A DNA stretch of 64,000 nt from Marinobacter sp. Arc7-DN-1. GTDB taxonomy: Bacteria; Pseudomonadota; Gammaproteobacteria; Pseudomonadales; Oleiphilaceae. A program made the translations under genes and the position numbers. Of the stretch, positions 18,210 to 28,367 are shown in pieces (within the stretch, counting starts at the first letter, position 1; each line of letters starts with the position of its first letter). The stretch spans positions 1,054,001 through 1,118,000 of the forward strand of contig NZ_CP031848.1 in assembly GCF_003441595.1 (NCBI RefSeq). The letters are read 5' to 3'. The notes beneath the pieces were generated by a model. The model worked only from the letters and a program-made list of their open reading frames with translations. It searched no databases and was not told where the DNA came from.

Positions 18210-20636
18210 TTATTCTTGACTTCGGGTGCGATCCGCGGTTGCCCCCCAGCGCCATTGGGTAACCTCCGGCATATCCACGCCGTACTCGATAATGTAATGC
18301 TGGTGCTCGATCAGCCGGTCGCGCAGCCACTGCTTGAGATAGGCGGCCCGTGACCCCAGTTGCGGAACCCGATCGATGACATCGGCCACCAGGTGGAAAC
18401 GGTCCATGTCGTTGCGCACCACCATGTCGAACGGCGTGGTGGTGGTGCCTTCCTCCTTGTAGCCACGCACGTGGAGGTTCTTGTGATTGGTGCGCCGGTA
18501 GGTCAGGCGATGGACCAGCCACGGATACCCGTGATAGGCGAAGATGATCGGTTTATCGGTCGTGAACAGGGTGTCGAAGTCCTTGTGTGACAGCCCGCTC
18601 GGGTGTTCCGCCTGGTCCTGCAGGGTCATGAGATCCACCACGTTGATCACCCGCACCCTGAGCTCGGGCAGGTGGCGGCGCAGGATATCCACCGCCGCCA
18701 GGATCTCCAGGGTCGGCACGTCACCGGCACAGGCCATCACCACATCCGGATCGCTGCCCTGGTCGTTACCCGCCCAGCCCCAGATGCCGATACCGGCACT
18801 GCAGTGCTTGATGGCTGCGTCCATGTCGAGCCACTGGGGCTGCGGCTGCTTGCCGGCCACGATCACATTAACGAAATTGCGCGAGCGCAGGCAGCTGTCG
18901 GTCACCCACAGCAAGGTGTTGGCATCAGGCGGCAGATAGACGCGGATAACGTCGGCCTTCTTGTTCACCACGTGATCGATAAAGCCGGGGTCCTGGTGCG
19001 AGAAGCCGTTGTGGTCCTGGCGCCAGACATGCGAGGTCAGCAGATAATTAAGCGAGGCGATGGGACGGCGCCAGGGGATCTCCTTACTGGTAACCTTGAG
19101 CCACTTGGCGTGCTGGTTGAACATCGAGTCGATGATGTGGATGAATGCCTCGTAGCAGGAAAACAGCCCGTGCCTGCCGGTCAGCAGATACCCTTCCAGC
19201 CAGCCCTGGCAGGTGTGCTCGGAGAGGATCTCCATGACCCGGCCGTCCGGCGCCAGGTGATCGTCTCCCGGCAGCGTCTCGCCCATCCAGGCACGGTTGG
19301 TCACCTCGAACAGCGAACCAAGCCGGTTGGAGTTGGTCTCGTCCGGGCCCATAACGCGGAAGTTCCGCGTCTCCGTGTTCAGTTGCATGACATCGCGCAG
19401 GTAACCGCCCATGATCCGGGTCGATTCCGCCTGTTCCGTGCCGGGGCCGCTCACCGCGACGGCATATTCACGGAAGTCGGGCAGTTGCAAGTCCCTGAGC
19501 AGCAGACCGCCGTTGGCATGCGGGTTGGCGCCCATACGCCGTTCGCCCTGCGGTGCCAGTGCCGCCAACTCCGGTTTCAGGGCCCCGGTCCGGTCGAACA
19601 ACTCTTCGGGACGGTAACTCTTCATCCAGTGCTCAAGCAGCTCCAGGTGCTCCGGCTTGCTAGCCAGTTCCGCGAAGGGCACCTGGTGCGAACGCCAGGT
19701 ACCTTCGGTCTTCCGGCCATCGACTTCTTTCGGGCCGGTCCAGCCCTTTGGGGTGCGCAGGATAATCATTGGCCAGCGCGGGCGCACGGCCGTTCCCTTG
19801 GTGCGGGCTTCGTTTTGGATCGCCCGGATCTCGCCGATCACCGTGTCCAGGGTCGCCGCCATACGCTGGTGCATCAGTGCGGGCTCGTCGCCCTCGACGA
19901 AGTAAGGCCGGTAGCCGTAGCCGATAAACAGGCTCTCCAGCTCCTCGTGGGGAATGCGCGCCAGCACGCTGGGATTGGCGATCTTGTAGCCGTTCAGGTG
20001 CAGGATCGGCAGCACCGCGCCGTCCTGCGCGGGGTTGAGAAATTTGTTTGAATGCCAGGCGGTGGCGAGCGGCCCGGTTTCGGCCTCGCCGTCACCGACC
20101 ACGCAGGCGGCGATGAGATCCGGGTTGTCGAACACCGCACCGAAGGCATGGGACAGGGCGTAACCGAGTTCGCCGCCTTCGTGGATGGAGCCCGGGGTTT
20201 CCGGCGCCACGTGGCTCGGCACGCCGCCGGGAAACGAGAACTGCTTAAACAACCGCTGCATGCCGACGGCGTTCTGCGGAATGTTCGGATAAGCCTCACT
20301 GTAACTGCCTTCCAGCCAGGTGTTGGCAACCAGACCCGGCCCGCCGTGTCCGGGGCCGGTGATGTAAATGACGCTCAGATCCTGCGCCCTGATCATCCGG
20401 TTCAGGTGCACATAAATGAAGTTCAACCCAGGCGTGGTCCCCCAGTGCCCCAGCAAGCGCGCCTTGACGTGCGCCAGGGTCAGCGGCTCGGTGAGCAGGG
20501 GGTTGTCGCGCAGGTAGATCTGCCCCACCGAGAGGTAGTTGGCCGCGCGCCAGTAGGCATCCATCCGGCGGAGTTCGTCCGCCGCCAGCGGAGTCGGCCC
20601 GGCACTGGCTTGTTCGGTTTGTATGGATTGTTTCAA
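18210..20636 (-). CDS. xfp: Phosphoketolase (xylulose-5-P/fructose-6-P)
   Basis: About 808 residues, the family length. Signatures include [11 protein letters not shown] near residue 63, ITGPGHGGP near 93, and the thiamine diphosphate motif [14 protein letters not shown] at about 181. The enzyme splits xylulose-5-P or fructose-6-P with phosphate to acetyl phosphate plus a sugar phosphate, which gives ATP if an acetate kinase is present; none lies in this window. GGAGG sits eight bases before a TTG at 20636, which I take as the start; a GTG at 20651 is open but has no ribosome site. It is the last gene of the block that begins near 25786. Confidence 0.94.
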   Translation of the reverse strand: MKQSIQTEQASAGPTPLAADELRRMDAYWRAANYLSVGQIYLRDNPLLTEPLTLAHVKARLLGHWGTTPGLNFIYVHLNRMIRAQDLSVIYITGPGHGGPGLVANTWLEGSYSEAYPNIPQNAVGMQRLFKQFSFPGGVPSHVAPETPGSIHEGGELGYALSHAFGAVFDNPDLIAACVVGDGEAETGPLATAWHSNKFLNPAQDGAVLPILHLNGYKIANPSVLARIPHEELESLFIGYGYRPYFVEGDEPALMHQRMAATLDTVIGEIRAIQNEARTKGTAVRPRWPMIILRTPKGWTGPKEVDGRKTEGTWRSHQVPFAELASKPEHLELLEHWMKSYRPEELFDRTGALKPELAALAPQGERRMGANPHANGGLLLRDLQLPDFREYAVAVSGPGTEQAESTRIMGGYLRDVMQLNTETRNFRVMGPDETNSNRLGSLFEVTNRAWMGETLPGDDHLAPDGRVMEILSEHTCQGWLEGYLLTGRHGLFSCYEAFIHIIDSMFNQHAKWLKVTSKEIPWRRPIASLNYLLTSHVWRQDHNGFSHQDPGFIDHVVNKKADVIRVYLPPDANTLLWVTDSCLRSRNFVNVIVAGKQPQPQWLDMDAAIKHCSAGIGIWGWAGNDQGSDPDVVMACAGDVPTLEILAAVDILRRHLPELRVRVINVVDLMTLQDQAEHPSGLSHKDFDTLFTTDKPIIFAYHGYPWLVHRLTYRRTNHKNLHVRGYKEEGTTTTPFDMVVRNDMDRFHLVADVIDRVPQLGSRAAYLKQWLRDRLIEHQHYIIEYGVDMPEVTQWRWGATADRTRSQE

Positions 20637-20678
20637 GATCAGTTCCTCCACAAAGGTCAGGGATAGGAGTGCGTCAGG

Positions 20679-21344
20679 TCAGGGCCCTACCCGGGCAGGC
20701 TCAGGTTTCTGTTGCGGCCGGATGATTTGCAGGCAAGCCCAAACTTCCCAGACCAGGAAAACCGCCAGCGCGATACGCTCCGCCAGCCCCGGCGCGATAT
20801 CCAGCTGAATGGCGATCACGAACGCCGTCACCGCCGTCGCCGCGATCACCGAGAGCGTCAGCGAGACAGGGCGCTGGCGGCGCCAGACGCGCTGACGGCG
20901 AAAGGCCGCCGAAAACACGAACAGCGCGGCGAGTTCCAGTGCAAACGCTAGGCTGGCTGCCCCCCGATGTATTTGCCCGGGCAGGTTCGGTGCCTGACCG
21001 GGTGCCTCGATGGGAAACAGCGCCGCCAGCAGAATACCGACCGAAGCCAGTCCGAACAGCAGTACTGCCCAGGTCCGCGGCGGCCCCGGGCGCAGCGCGC
21101 CGCGCAGGGCCAGGGTCAGCGCCAGGTTGCCCCAGCCATGCACGAAGGCGCCAACCATGAACAGCCAGCCGAACGGCTGGTTAGCCAGGTCGCTGACATA
21201 ATCGTACGTCCAGTCGACCCCGCTGCCGGTCAGGTGCAGGGCAATAATTGACGCCCCGAATACCGCAACCCCCGCCAACCCAAGCAGCGCAAGCCGGCGC
21301 ACCGGCCATGAAAATGTGTATTCCCTGATCATATTCGATTTCAT
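20679..21344 (-). CDS. DUF998 family integral membrane protein
   Basis: About 221 residues with six hydrophobic segments (for example LALLGLAGVAVFGASIIALH and the final ERIALAVFLVWEVWACLQII) and the DYVSDLA motif after the first helix, which is characteristic of DUF998. Function unknown. The start is uncertain: ATG at 21344 has AGGAG only two bases away, and ATG at 21332 is 14 bases from it. It lies between glgP and xfp on the same strand with short spacers, so probably one transcript. Base composition is GC-rich like the rest of this block. Confidence 0.8.
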   Translation of the reverse strand: MKSNMIREYTFSWPVRRLALLGLAGVAVFGASIIALHLTGSGVDWTYDYVSDLANQPFGWLFMVGAFVHGWGNLALTLALRGALRPGPPRTWAVLLFGLASVGILLAALFPIEAPGQAPNLPGQIHRGAASLAFALELAALFVFSAAFRRQRVWRRQRPVSLTLSVIAATAVTAFVIAIQLDIAPGLAERIALAVFLVWEVWACLQIIRPQQKPEPARVGP

Positions 21345-21417
21345 CTCTCCTGCGTGCCTCTTGTGTGCCCGGACGCTGCCCCGGCTCCCCGTCTTCCGGG
21401 GCAGCCACACCCGCCCC

Positions 21418-23964
21418 TCACCGCTGCCACAGGATGTGATCCGCTTCCAGGGGAGTCACCACGCCATCGTGATGCGGTATGAGTCGCGCCGTATAGTCCG
21501 TCGCCGGGCGGGCCGCGGGCGCCCCTGCGCGATAGGTGTAGCCACCTTTTCCCTCCGTCAGTTGCCCTACGCGCTGCATCTCCACCCGTTCGGGTGCTCT
21601 GCCGTCCGTGCCGTCGGCATACAGCTCAACCCGCACGGCCTCTGGATCAAGCTCATCGAGATACACCTGAACCTCAAAGACGTGTTGCTCGCCCTCAGGC
21701 TCGACCTTCGCGTCGCCGAAGCGTATCGCAGCCCATTTGTGGTCCAGCGCGTGCCGCCATTCAACCAGTTCCACGCCGATTCCGCCTTTGCCGGCAGCGC
21801 GCTCACGGTACGCAGCGGCGGCCGGGAGGTAGTGTTGCTCGGTGTATTCGCGCACCGTACGGTTGGTGGAAAAGCGCGGCGTCAACCGCGCCATGCTCTC
21901 GCGCATCCGGTTCACCCAGGCGGCGGGAATGCCTTGTTCATCACGAGTATAGAACTCGGGGATCACTTCGTGTTCGAGCAGGTCGTAGAGCGCGTCGGCT
22001 GCGGCCGCATCCCGGGACGGATCGTCGCCATGTTCCTGGCCGTCCCCCAGTGCCCACCCCACATCCGGAGTGTAGGCTTCCGCCCACCAGCCGTCCAATT
22101 CCGACAGATTGATGCCACCATTGACGAGCACCTTCATGCCGCTGGTGCCGCTCGCCTCCCAGGGCCGGCGCGGCGTGTTGAGCCAGACATCCACGCCCTG
22201 CACCAGGCGCTCACCCAAGTGCATGTCATAGTCACTGAGGAAGATCACACGGGAGCGTACCTCGGGCCGCCGGATGAAATGCATCCATTGCTGGATCAGG
22301 GCCTGGCCTGCCCGGTCCTGCGGATGAGCCTTGCCGGCCATAATGAGCTGTACCGGGCGCTGCGGATCAGTCAGCAGGCGCAGCAGGCGCTCCGGGTCGT
22401 GCAGCAGCAGGTTCGGCCGCTTATAGGTGGCGAAGCGGCGGGCAAACCCCAGCGTCAATACACTGGGATCAAACAGCTGTTTCGCTGTATCAGCGGCCTC
22501 GGGCGCCTCGCCGGAAGCGGCCAGTTGCCGGGACAGCCGATCATGGACGTATTCAACCAACGCCTTGCTGGCCGCCGTGCGAAATTGCCAGAGACGGGCG
22601 TCGGAGAGCGCGCGAATGTGCTGTTCATGGACGTCCGTCGTCCCCAGCCAGCGATCCTTGCCACAGGCCTCCGTCCAAAGATCATCCGCCGCCGCCGAAT
22701 CCCAGGTCGGCATGTGAACGCCGTTAGTCACGTGTGCGACCGGCACCTCGTCCACCGGCCAGCGCGGAAACAGCGGTGCAAACAGGTGCCGGCTCACCTT
22801 GCCATGCAGGCGACTCACGCCATTCACCGCCCCGCTGCCGCGGATCGCCAGATACGCCATATTGAAATCCTCGGCCGGATCGTCCGGATTCCGGCGGCCC
22901 AGCGCCAGCAAATCGTGGAGCCTGATGCCGAGCTGGTTGCTCGCGTATCCACCCAGACAGTGTTCGATGAGGCCTGGTGCAAAACGGTCGAAGCCGGCGG
23001 CCACCGCCGTGTGGGTGGTGAAGAGATTGCCCGCGCGCGTGGCGGCCAGTGCAACGTCGAAGGGCTGCCCGGTCTGCTGCATGAAATGGCGCGCGCGCTC
23101 CAGCACGGCGAGAGCCGCATGCCCTTCGTTCAGGTGACAGACTTCCGGTTCGATGCCGAGCGCGGCGAGCAACCGCCAGCCGCCGATCCCGAGGATCACC
23201 TCCTGCATCAGGCGCTGATCCGGCGCGCCCCCGTATAGCTCACTGGTTATTCCCCGGTACGGCGGATAGTTCGCCGCATCATTGCTGTCCAGGAGGTAAA
23301 GCTTCACCCGGCCAACCTGGACCTGCCAGGCGCGCAGCCAGATCGGGTGGCCGGGCAGGTCGAGCTGTATCCGCAACCACTCCCCGTTGGAATGGCGTAA
23401 GGGCGTGACCGGCAACTGGCCGGGATCGTTATACGGGTAAAGAGCCTGTTGCGCGCCGTCCCGGTCGATCAGCTGGCGAAAATAACCTTGCTGGTAGAGG
23501 AGCCCCACGCCGATCACCGGAACCCCCAGATCGCTGGCGGCCTTGAGCTGATCGCCCGCCACGTTACCCAGCCCGCCGGAATAAATGGGCAGCGCCTCGC
23601 TCAGCATGAACTCCATGCTGAAATAAGCGGCACAGGTTAAAGGCGGCCGCGGGTAGGCTTGCTGAAACCACGCCGGTGCGCTGGCGGCATCCCGCCTGGT
23701 TTGCACCAGGTCCCCGACGTCTTTACGGAACACGGGATCGGCCAGAACGCCCTGGAGCTTCTCCCGCGAAACCGTCTGCAGAACGACCCAGGGGTTATGC
23801 GTGGACGCCCAGAGCCCGGGATCCAACTGCCGCCACACCTGATCGGTCGCGTGATTCCACGACGAACGCATATCCAGAGCCAGCTCAGCCAGGGCATCAA
23901 ATCCCTCGACATCCGTATGCAACAGGCCGTATAGCGGTTGACTGACAGGGGTTTCATTGTTCAT
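21418..23964 (-). CDS. glgP: Alpha-glucan (glycogen/maltodextrin) phosphorylase, GT35
   Basis: 848 residues. It belongs to the alpha-glucan phosphorylase subfamily: YFSMEFMLSEALPIYSGGLG near residue 110, HLNEGHAAL in the middle, and the pyridoxal phosphate lysine in EASGTSGMKVLVNGG near residue 600. The enzyme releases glucose-1-phosphate from storage or other alpha-1,4-glucans without using ATP. AAGGAG precedes the ATG. Pairing with phosphoketolase in one probable operon suggests ATP-sparing use of stored glucan under low oxygen; this is inference. No glycogen synthesis genes are in the window. Confidence 0.93.
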   Translation of the reverse strand: MNNETPVSQPLYGLLHTDVEGFDALAELALDMRSSWNHATDQVWRQLDPGLWASTHNPWVVLQTVSREKLQGVLADPVFRKDVGDLVQTRRDAASAPAWFQQAYPRPPLTCAAYFSMEFMLSEALPIYSGGLGNVAGDQLKAASDLGVPVIGVGLLYQQGYFRQLIDRDGAQQALYPYNDPGQLPVTPLRHSNGEWLRIQLDLPGHPIWLRAWQVQVGRVKLYLLDSNDAANYPPYRGITSELYGGAPDQRLMQEVILGIGGWRLLAALGIEPEVCHLNEGHAALAVLERARHFMQQTGQPFDVALAATRAGNLFTTHTAVAAGFDRFAPGLIEHCLGGYASNQLGIRLHDLLALGRRNPDDPAEDFNMAYLAIRGSGAVNGVSRLHGKVSRHLFAPLFPRWPVDEVPVAHVTNGVHMPTWDSAAADDLWTEACGKDRWLGTTDVHEQHIRALSDARLWQFRTAASKALVEYVHDRLSRQLAASGEAPEAADTAKQLFDPSVLTLGFARRFATYKRPNLLLHDPERLLRLLTDPQRPVQLIMAGKAHPQDRAGQALIQQWMHFIRRPEVRSRVIFLSDYDMHLGERLVQGVDVWLNTPRRPWEASGTSGMKVLVNGGINLSELDGWWAEAYTPDVGWALGDGQEHGDDPSRDAAAADALYDLLEHEVIPEFYTRDEQGIPAAWVNRMRESMARLTPRFSTNRTVREYTEQHYLPAAAAYRERAAGKGGIGVELVEWRHALDHKWAAIRFGDAKVEPEGEQHVFEVQVYLDELDPEAVRVELYADGTDGRAPERVEMQRVGQLTEGKGGYTYRAGAPAARPATDYTARLIPHHDGVVTPLEADHILWQR

Positions 23965-24070
23965 GGGGTCTCCTTCCTTATTAAGACCGGGGCCTGCGCC
24001 CGTTGGCAGCGCTTGCGCCGCCGCTCACCTGCGCTGCCGCTCAACCAGAGTAACGCTGTCTCTGCCGGGA

Positions 24071-25252
24071 TCAGCTGTGCTCCGGGGGATTAAACCGTGG
24101 TTGCGTGGTCTTCATCAGGACCACCACGCCGACGGCTGCCGACAGCAGCGAGCCTGCAATCACACTGAGACGGGCATTGCGAAACGCCTCCGGATCGGGA
24201 AAGGCGAGGCCGGCGATGAACAGGCTCATGGTGAAGCCAATGCCGGCGACCAGGGCGACCCCGGCGAGCTGACGCCAGCTCACCGCCTCTGGAAGCCGTG
24301 CCACCCCAAGCCGGACCGCGAGCCAGGTGAAGCCCAGGATGCCGAGCGGTTTGCCGGCGAACAGTCCGAGCGCTATCCCCAGCGAGGTCGGAGAGCCCAG
24401 CGTGGCTGCGCTCGCCAGCGACAGCACAATACCCGAGTTAAAGAACGCGAATACCGGCACCACGCCAAGCGCCACCCAGGGATTGAGCGCCTGCTCCGTG
24501 TCCCGCAGCGGCGAGAAGGAGCGGCCTCCCTGCGTGGCCCGCATGGGAATCGCCAGGCCAATGGCCACCCCAGCGAGCGTCGCATTCACACCGGACTTGA
24601 GCACCGTGACCCAGAGAAACACGCCGACAACGACGTAAGCTGCGGTGCGAGTGACCTTGAAGACATTGAGCGCCACCAGGGCCGTAATTCCAAAACCCGC
24701 CATCACCAGCGACGGTGTGGAGAGTTGCTCCGTGTAGAACAGCGCGATAACCAAAATCGCGCCCAGGTCGTCGAAGATCGCCACCGCGACCAGGAAAACC
24801 TTGAGCGAAGACGGCACGCGCGGACCAAGCAGCACCAGCACGGTCAGCGCCAGCACGGCGTCAGTGGCGGCGGGGATCGCCCAGCCACGCATGGCCTCCG
24901 GATCGCCGGCGTTGAACGCAGTGTAGATCAGCGCGGGGACTGCCATGCCGCCCAGGGCGGCGAAACCGGGTGTGGCGATCGCCTTGGGTGTCGCCAGTTG
25001 CCCTTCCACCACCTCGCGCTTCAGCTCCAGGGCAATGAGCAGGAAAAAGAACACCATCAGCCCCTCATTGATCCAGAGGATGAGCGGCTTGTCGATGGCA
25101 AACTCACCTACGCGCAGGGACACCGGCACGTGGTGGACGATGTCATACCAGGCTCGCACGGGCGAGTTGTCGAGCAATAGCGCCAGCAACATCGCCCCGA
25201 GCGTGGTCAGGCCGGCGACAAGCTGCGAGCGCGACAAGGCACCGGAACTCAC
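24071..25252 (-). CDS. nhaA: Na+/H+ antiporter NhaA
   Basis: 393 residues with about 11-12 membrane helices. The ion-binding aspartate pair is present in VAIFDDLGAILVIALFYTEQL, and the preceding TDAVLALTVLVLLG helix matches the family. NhaA expels Na+ in exchange for H+ and controls pH in saline conditions. The start is GTG at 25252 with GGAG upstream. It lies within the minus-strand block between a DUF5676-like gene and glgP. Being part of this block, not standing alone as nhaA usually does, suggests a stress-related extra copy. Confidence 0.93.
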   Translation of the reverse strand: MSSGALSRSQLVAGLTTLGAMLLALLLDNSPVRAWYDIVHHVPVSLRVGEFAIDKPLILWINEGLMVFFFLLIALELKREVVEGQLATPKAIATPGFAALGGMAVPALIYTAFNAGDPEAMRGWAIPAATDAVLALTVLVLLGPRVPSSLKVFLVAVAIFDDLGAILVIALFYTEQLSTPSLVMAGFGITALVALNVFKVTRTAAYVVVGVFLWVTVLKSGVNATLAGVAIGLAIPMRATQGGRSFSPLRDTEQALNPWVALGVVPVFAFFNSGIVLSLASAATLGSPTSLGIALGLFAGKPLGILGFTWLAVRLGVARLPEAVSWRQLAGVALVAGIGFTMSLFIAGLAFPDPEAFRNARLSVIAGSLLSAAVGVVVLMKTTQPRFNPPEHS

Positions 25253-25294
25253 CGGGGATTCTCCGCGACGCTCGCTGCGTGGACGGGTGCGGAC

Positions 25295-25567
25295 TCAGTC
25301 CCCACTTCGCCCGGCACCGAAGTGGCGGTGAAGTCGATTGTAGATCGGGCAGAACACCAGCCCGGCATAGGCGCCATACAGAAAACTCTCAATCAAGCCG
25401 AGCAGAAATCCCCACCAGGTCAGCCACTTGAACCCTGGCAGCACCTGCTCAAGAAACGTGTGCATATGCAGGCTTTGGGGCGTCACCAGTCCGTAGATAA
25501 CGCAGACAATGAAGGTGACCGCTGTGAACAGCCCCAGCGCCCAGGTAACCAGTCTTGTGTTAAGCAT
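25295..25567 (-). CDS. Small two-helix membrane protein, DUF5676-like
   Basis: 90 residues with two membrane helices (VTWALGLFTAVTFIVCVIYG and the LTWWGFLLGLIESFLYGAYA region) and a short basic tail. The layout matches DUF5676 membrane proteins, which are often found in metal-resistance and stress islands. Function unknown. It starts 12 bp after the end of the preceding Gly/His-rich gene and is followed 42 bp later by nhaA. Confidence 0.75.
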   Translation of the reverse strand: MLNTRLVTWALGLFTAVTFIVCVIYGLVTPQSLHMHTFLEQVLPGFKWLTWWGFLLGLIESFLYGAYAGLVFCPIYNRLHRHFGAGRSGD

Positions 25568-25579
25568 GTTCCACCCCCG

Positions 25580-25786
25580 TCAATGCTGATGGCCCGAGGG
25601 CCTGTCCGGCTTGTCCGGTTTGTCTGGCTTATCCGGTTTGTCTGGATTGTCCGGTTTGTCTGGCGCGCCATGTCCGCCGTGCCCGCCCCCACCGTGACCA
25701 CCATGCCCTCCGTGGCCGAACATGTGCATGCCCACGAACAGGATGCCGATAACCACCCAGAACCAGTTTTCCGCTAACCATTCCAT
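25580..25786 (-). CDS. Tiny membrane protein with Gly-His and Lys-Pro-Asp repeats
   Basis: 68 residues from the ATG at 25786, which has GGAGG upstream; an upstream start at 25813 is less likely. One membrane helix (WFWVVIGILFVGMHMFG) is followed by a GHGGHGG stretch, then a run of PDKPDNPDKPDK units and a His-containing end. The His-rich part could bind metal; the proline repeats are a low-complexity linker. DNA of the repeat (about 25611-25664) consists of near-identical 9-bp units, so copy number probably varies between strains. First gene after the FNR/ANR box. It resembles DUF2933-type proteins in size only. Confidence 0.72.
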   Translation of the reverse strand: MEWLAENWFWVVIGILFVGMHMFGHGGHGGHGGGGHGGHGAPDKPDNPDKPDKPDKPDKPDRPSGHQH

Positions 25787-25920
25787 ATAACCCTCCTCCG
25801 TCTGCGGTTGCACCCGACTGCCATTGTGTGATCTCCGGTGCGGGCACGCATCTCCACCGGTACAAGCAAACCACAGCTACCTGAGTCCAACCTGAATTAT
25901 TGGAGCGAACCGGATCGGAC

Positions 25921-25934
25921 TTGATATCGATCAA
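25921..25934 (-). promoter_or_regulatory. Perfect FNR/ANR box heading the phosphoketolase block
   Basis: TTGATATCGATCAA is an exact TTGAT-N4-ATCAA anaerobox. On the minus strand an AT-rich AATAAT lies 25 bp after the box, close to where a -10 element would sit if the box were centred near -41.5 (a class II activator site). The first gene start is at 25786. The downstream genes (tiny membrane protein, DUF5676, nhaA, glgP, DUF998, xfp) all read away from it. It lies within 30 bp of the intron 3' end. Confidence 0.75.
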
Positions 25935-26000
25935 GTCAGGAATGGGGAATTTTCTGCCGGAATCGAGTAGGAGGGGGAGTTACCTCCCCCGTCCTCTCAC

Positions 26001-26034
26001 ACCACCGTACGTACGGTTCCGTATACGGCGGTTC
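26001..26034 (-). ncRNA. Group II intron domain V hairpin
   Basis: Minus strand: AACCGCCGTATACGG opposite CCGTACGTACGGTGGT, a 34-base hairpin with the size and bulge pattern of the catalytic domain V. It overlaps the last bases of the reverse transcriptase stop codon and is followed by the domain VI stem. Confidence 0.75.
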
Positions 26035-27442
26035 ATGGCTGGCTCTGAAGCCGAGTCATCGTATCCAACAAGCTTACCAGAGACAGGCGGTTAAAGACCT
26101 TCTTGGGGAGTGCGGCATTCATATGCGATGCCCCGCTATTCCACCAAGGCCCGCGCCCGTTTGTCGCGCTTTTCCAAGCCCGTTCCTCCACCAGTCCAAG
26201 CCGCATCAGGTTGCGAGCTCGAGTGTGAACTCGCTTCCATTGTCGCCACAGGATCAGGCGGAGTCGTCGCCGTACCCACCCGTCCATCGCCTCTACCGAG
26301 CGCTTTGAGTCGGTCAGGCGGTAGTAGTTCGCCCACCCTCGCAGCACTGGATTCAGGTGTTGGATGGTGGTCAGCAGCGATCGCCCCCGTGATCGTCGGA
26401 GCAACTGACGCAGGTTGGCCTGATGAGCTTTCAGGCTCTTGGGCGCAATCCTCAGCCGAACCTGTTTGTGCCAGCTTACGCTGTAACCCAGATAGCTCCG
26501 GCGCCAAGGCCGATCCACGGCGCTTTTCTCCGTGTTGATCTTCAGGCGCAAGTGCGTTTCCAGATAGTGGGTGAGGCTGGCCATGATCCGGTGCCCGGCT
26601 CGCTTGCTACGAACGTAGATATTGCAGTCGTCCGCGTAGCGGCAGAACCGATGGCCCCGGCGCTCCAGCTCCCTGTCCAGTTCGGTCAAAAGAACATTGG
26701 AGAGCAGAGGCGAGAGCGGGCCGCCTTGTGGCGTCCCTTCCCGTCTCGGGCTGACCACCCCACCGTCCAGCATGCCGGCTTCCAGATAACGTCGGATCAG
26801 GGTCAGTATCCGGCGGTCGGTGATGCGACGAGCCAGCAGGCTCATCAGCACATCGTGGTTGACCCGGTCAAAGAACTGGGCCAGATCCAGATCGACCACC
26901 CAACGGTGGCCCTCATTGATGTGCTGCTGCATCGCCTTGACCGCCTGATGGGCACTTCTCCCAGGCCGGAAGCCGTAACTGTGATCCGAGAAGGTCGGTT
27001 CCAGCATCGGGCTCAGCACTTGGTGAAGGGCTTGTTGAATCAGGCGATCTTGTACCGTCGGAATACCCAGTACCCGTTCGCCGCCTTGCGGCTTGGGGAT
27101 ACTGACCCGGCGTATGGGCTGAGGATGGTAGCGTCCGGCCAATAAGCGCTCACGCACCGTTGGCCAATGCTGTTGCAGGTGGCCTTTCAGGGCCGTTGTG
27201 GGCATCTGATCGACGCCAGCTGCGCCCTTGTTGGACACCACCCGCTGATACGCACGCATCAGGTTCGGGCGCTCAAGCACCTGTTCCATCCGCGCGTTCG
27301 GCTCCGCGTTCGTCCACGAATGAGCCTCCGCGTCTGCCTCGACACGGGCACCAGTCTCTGCCGGATTCCGTCCGGCGCCTCCCTGATTGCCCTGACCCAT
27401 CCGGGCCGCTTCTGTCTTCATAAGCACACCACGAGCACTCAT
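26033..27442 (-). CDS. ltrA: Group II intron reverse transcriptase/maturase
   Basis: 469 residues. The N-terminal RT0 region (LMRAYQRVVSNKGAAGVDQM), the RT fingers and palm with catalytic YADD (FCRYADDCNIY), and the maturase X domain are all present. The C-terminal block ending HMNAALPKKVFNRLSLVSLLD is typical of class C enzymes. No HNH endonuclease domain follows, which is normal for class C. The protein splices its own intron and copies it into new sites. An internal ATG at 27421 is an alternative start. The reading frame is unbroken, so the element may be active. Confidence 0.93.
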   Translation of the reverse strand: MSARGVLMKTEAARMGQGNQGGAGRNPAETGARVEADAEAHSWTNAEPNARMEQVLERPNLMRAYQRVVSNKGAAGVDQMPTTALKGHLQQHWPTVRERLLAGRYHPQPIRRVSIPKPQGGERVLGIPTVQDRLIQQALHQVLSPMLEPTFSDHSYGFRPGRSAHQAVKAMQQHINEGHRWVVDLDLAQFFDRVNHDVLMSLLARRITDRRILTLIRRYLEAGMLDGGVVSPRREGTPQGGPLSPLLSNVLLTELDRELERRGHRFCRYADDCNIYVRSKRAGHRIMASLTHYLETHLRLKINTEKSAVDRPWRRSYLGYSVSWHKQVRLRIAPKSLKAHQANLRQLLRRSRGRSLLTTIQHLNPVLRGWANYYRLTDSKRSVEAMDGWVRRRLRLILWRQWKRVHTRARNLMRLGLVEERAWKSATNGRGPWWNSGASHMNAALPKKVFNRLSLVSLLDTMTRLQSQP

Positions 27443-27737
27443 CGCCTACTTGCGGTCAACCATGTTCAGCCCTTCAGTGTGCGGTGACACACCTACTATG
27501 GCCTCTGCTGAGTTCTGGCTTCCCATCCCCACCCCTCACGAGGTGAGTAGCACGGTGGCAGAAAACCAGACTTCCCAGGGTAAGACGCGTGACCTTCACA
27601 CTTATACCCGCCGCATCTACGTTCACACCTTCTGTGCAAGTATCGGGCTTTGACGATATTGGCCGCCTTACCCGGTGTGACCGCCTCGTATGCGATTTCT
27701 GTTCGTCAGGTCAGTGTTTTGCCTGCGGCTTCCTTCA

Positions 27738-27775
<38 letters not shown>

Positions 27776-27887
27776 GTGGTTCCCCTTACCGGGCCCACAG
27801 GGGACTTGCACCCCCAAGTCATCCGGCCAGCACCACCTGTACCGGAACAGCGCCCGTCAAGGCGCTACGCGCCATGCCTGGCGCACC

Positions 27888-27925
27888 AAAAAAAAGGCAG
27901 ACCAGTAGCTTACTGATCTGCCTTT
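27888..27925 (-). terminator. Terminator of tRNA-fMet, target of the intron
   Basis: On the minus strand GGCAGA and CAGTA arms close on a three-base loop with one mismatch and are followed by eight T. It starts about 10 bp after the tRNA CCA end. The group II intron begins one base past the T run. Confidence 0.85.
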
Positions 27926-27933
27926 CTTCTATA

Positions 27934-28010
<77 letters not shown>

Positions 28011-28104
28011 TCAAACTTTTCATCAATTTTTTCTTCAGAGTCCACCTCTCGGTCGGGCTCATAAGCCGAAGGTCGATGACTCCCTTCGGCTTTCTCGGGA
28101 TTGG

Positions 28105-28139
<35 letters not shown>

Positions 28140-28233
28140 TCAAACTTTTCATCAATTTTTTCTTCAGAGTCCGCCTCTTGGTCGGGCTCATAAGCCGAAG
28201 GTCGATGACTCCCTTCGGCTTTCTCGGGATTGG

Positions 28234-28268
<35 letters not shown>

Positions 28269-28367
28269 TCAAACTGGTTGTTTCTCAGAGAACCCCTGAT
28301 CAACGTGGCGCGCATGATAAGGGGTGAGCCTGGCACTGTCAAAGGAAAGTTCCGGTTTTTCGGAAAC

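Noticed and set aside
21316..23238. A 640-codon open frame opposite glgP, and similar long frames opposite xfp (18603-20051) and nhaA (23957-25180)
   Set aside because: GC-rich genes with few stops on the other strand. The genuine genes have complete catalytic motifs and ribosome sites; these have neither.
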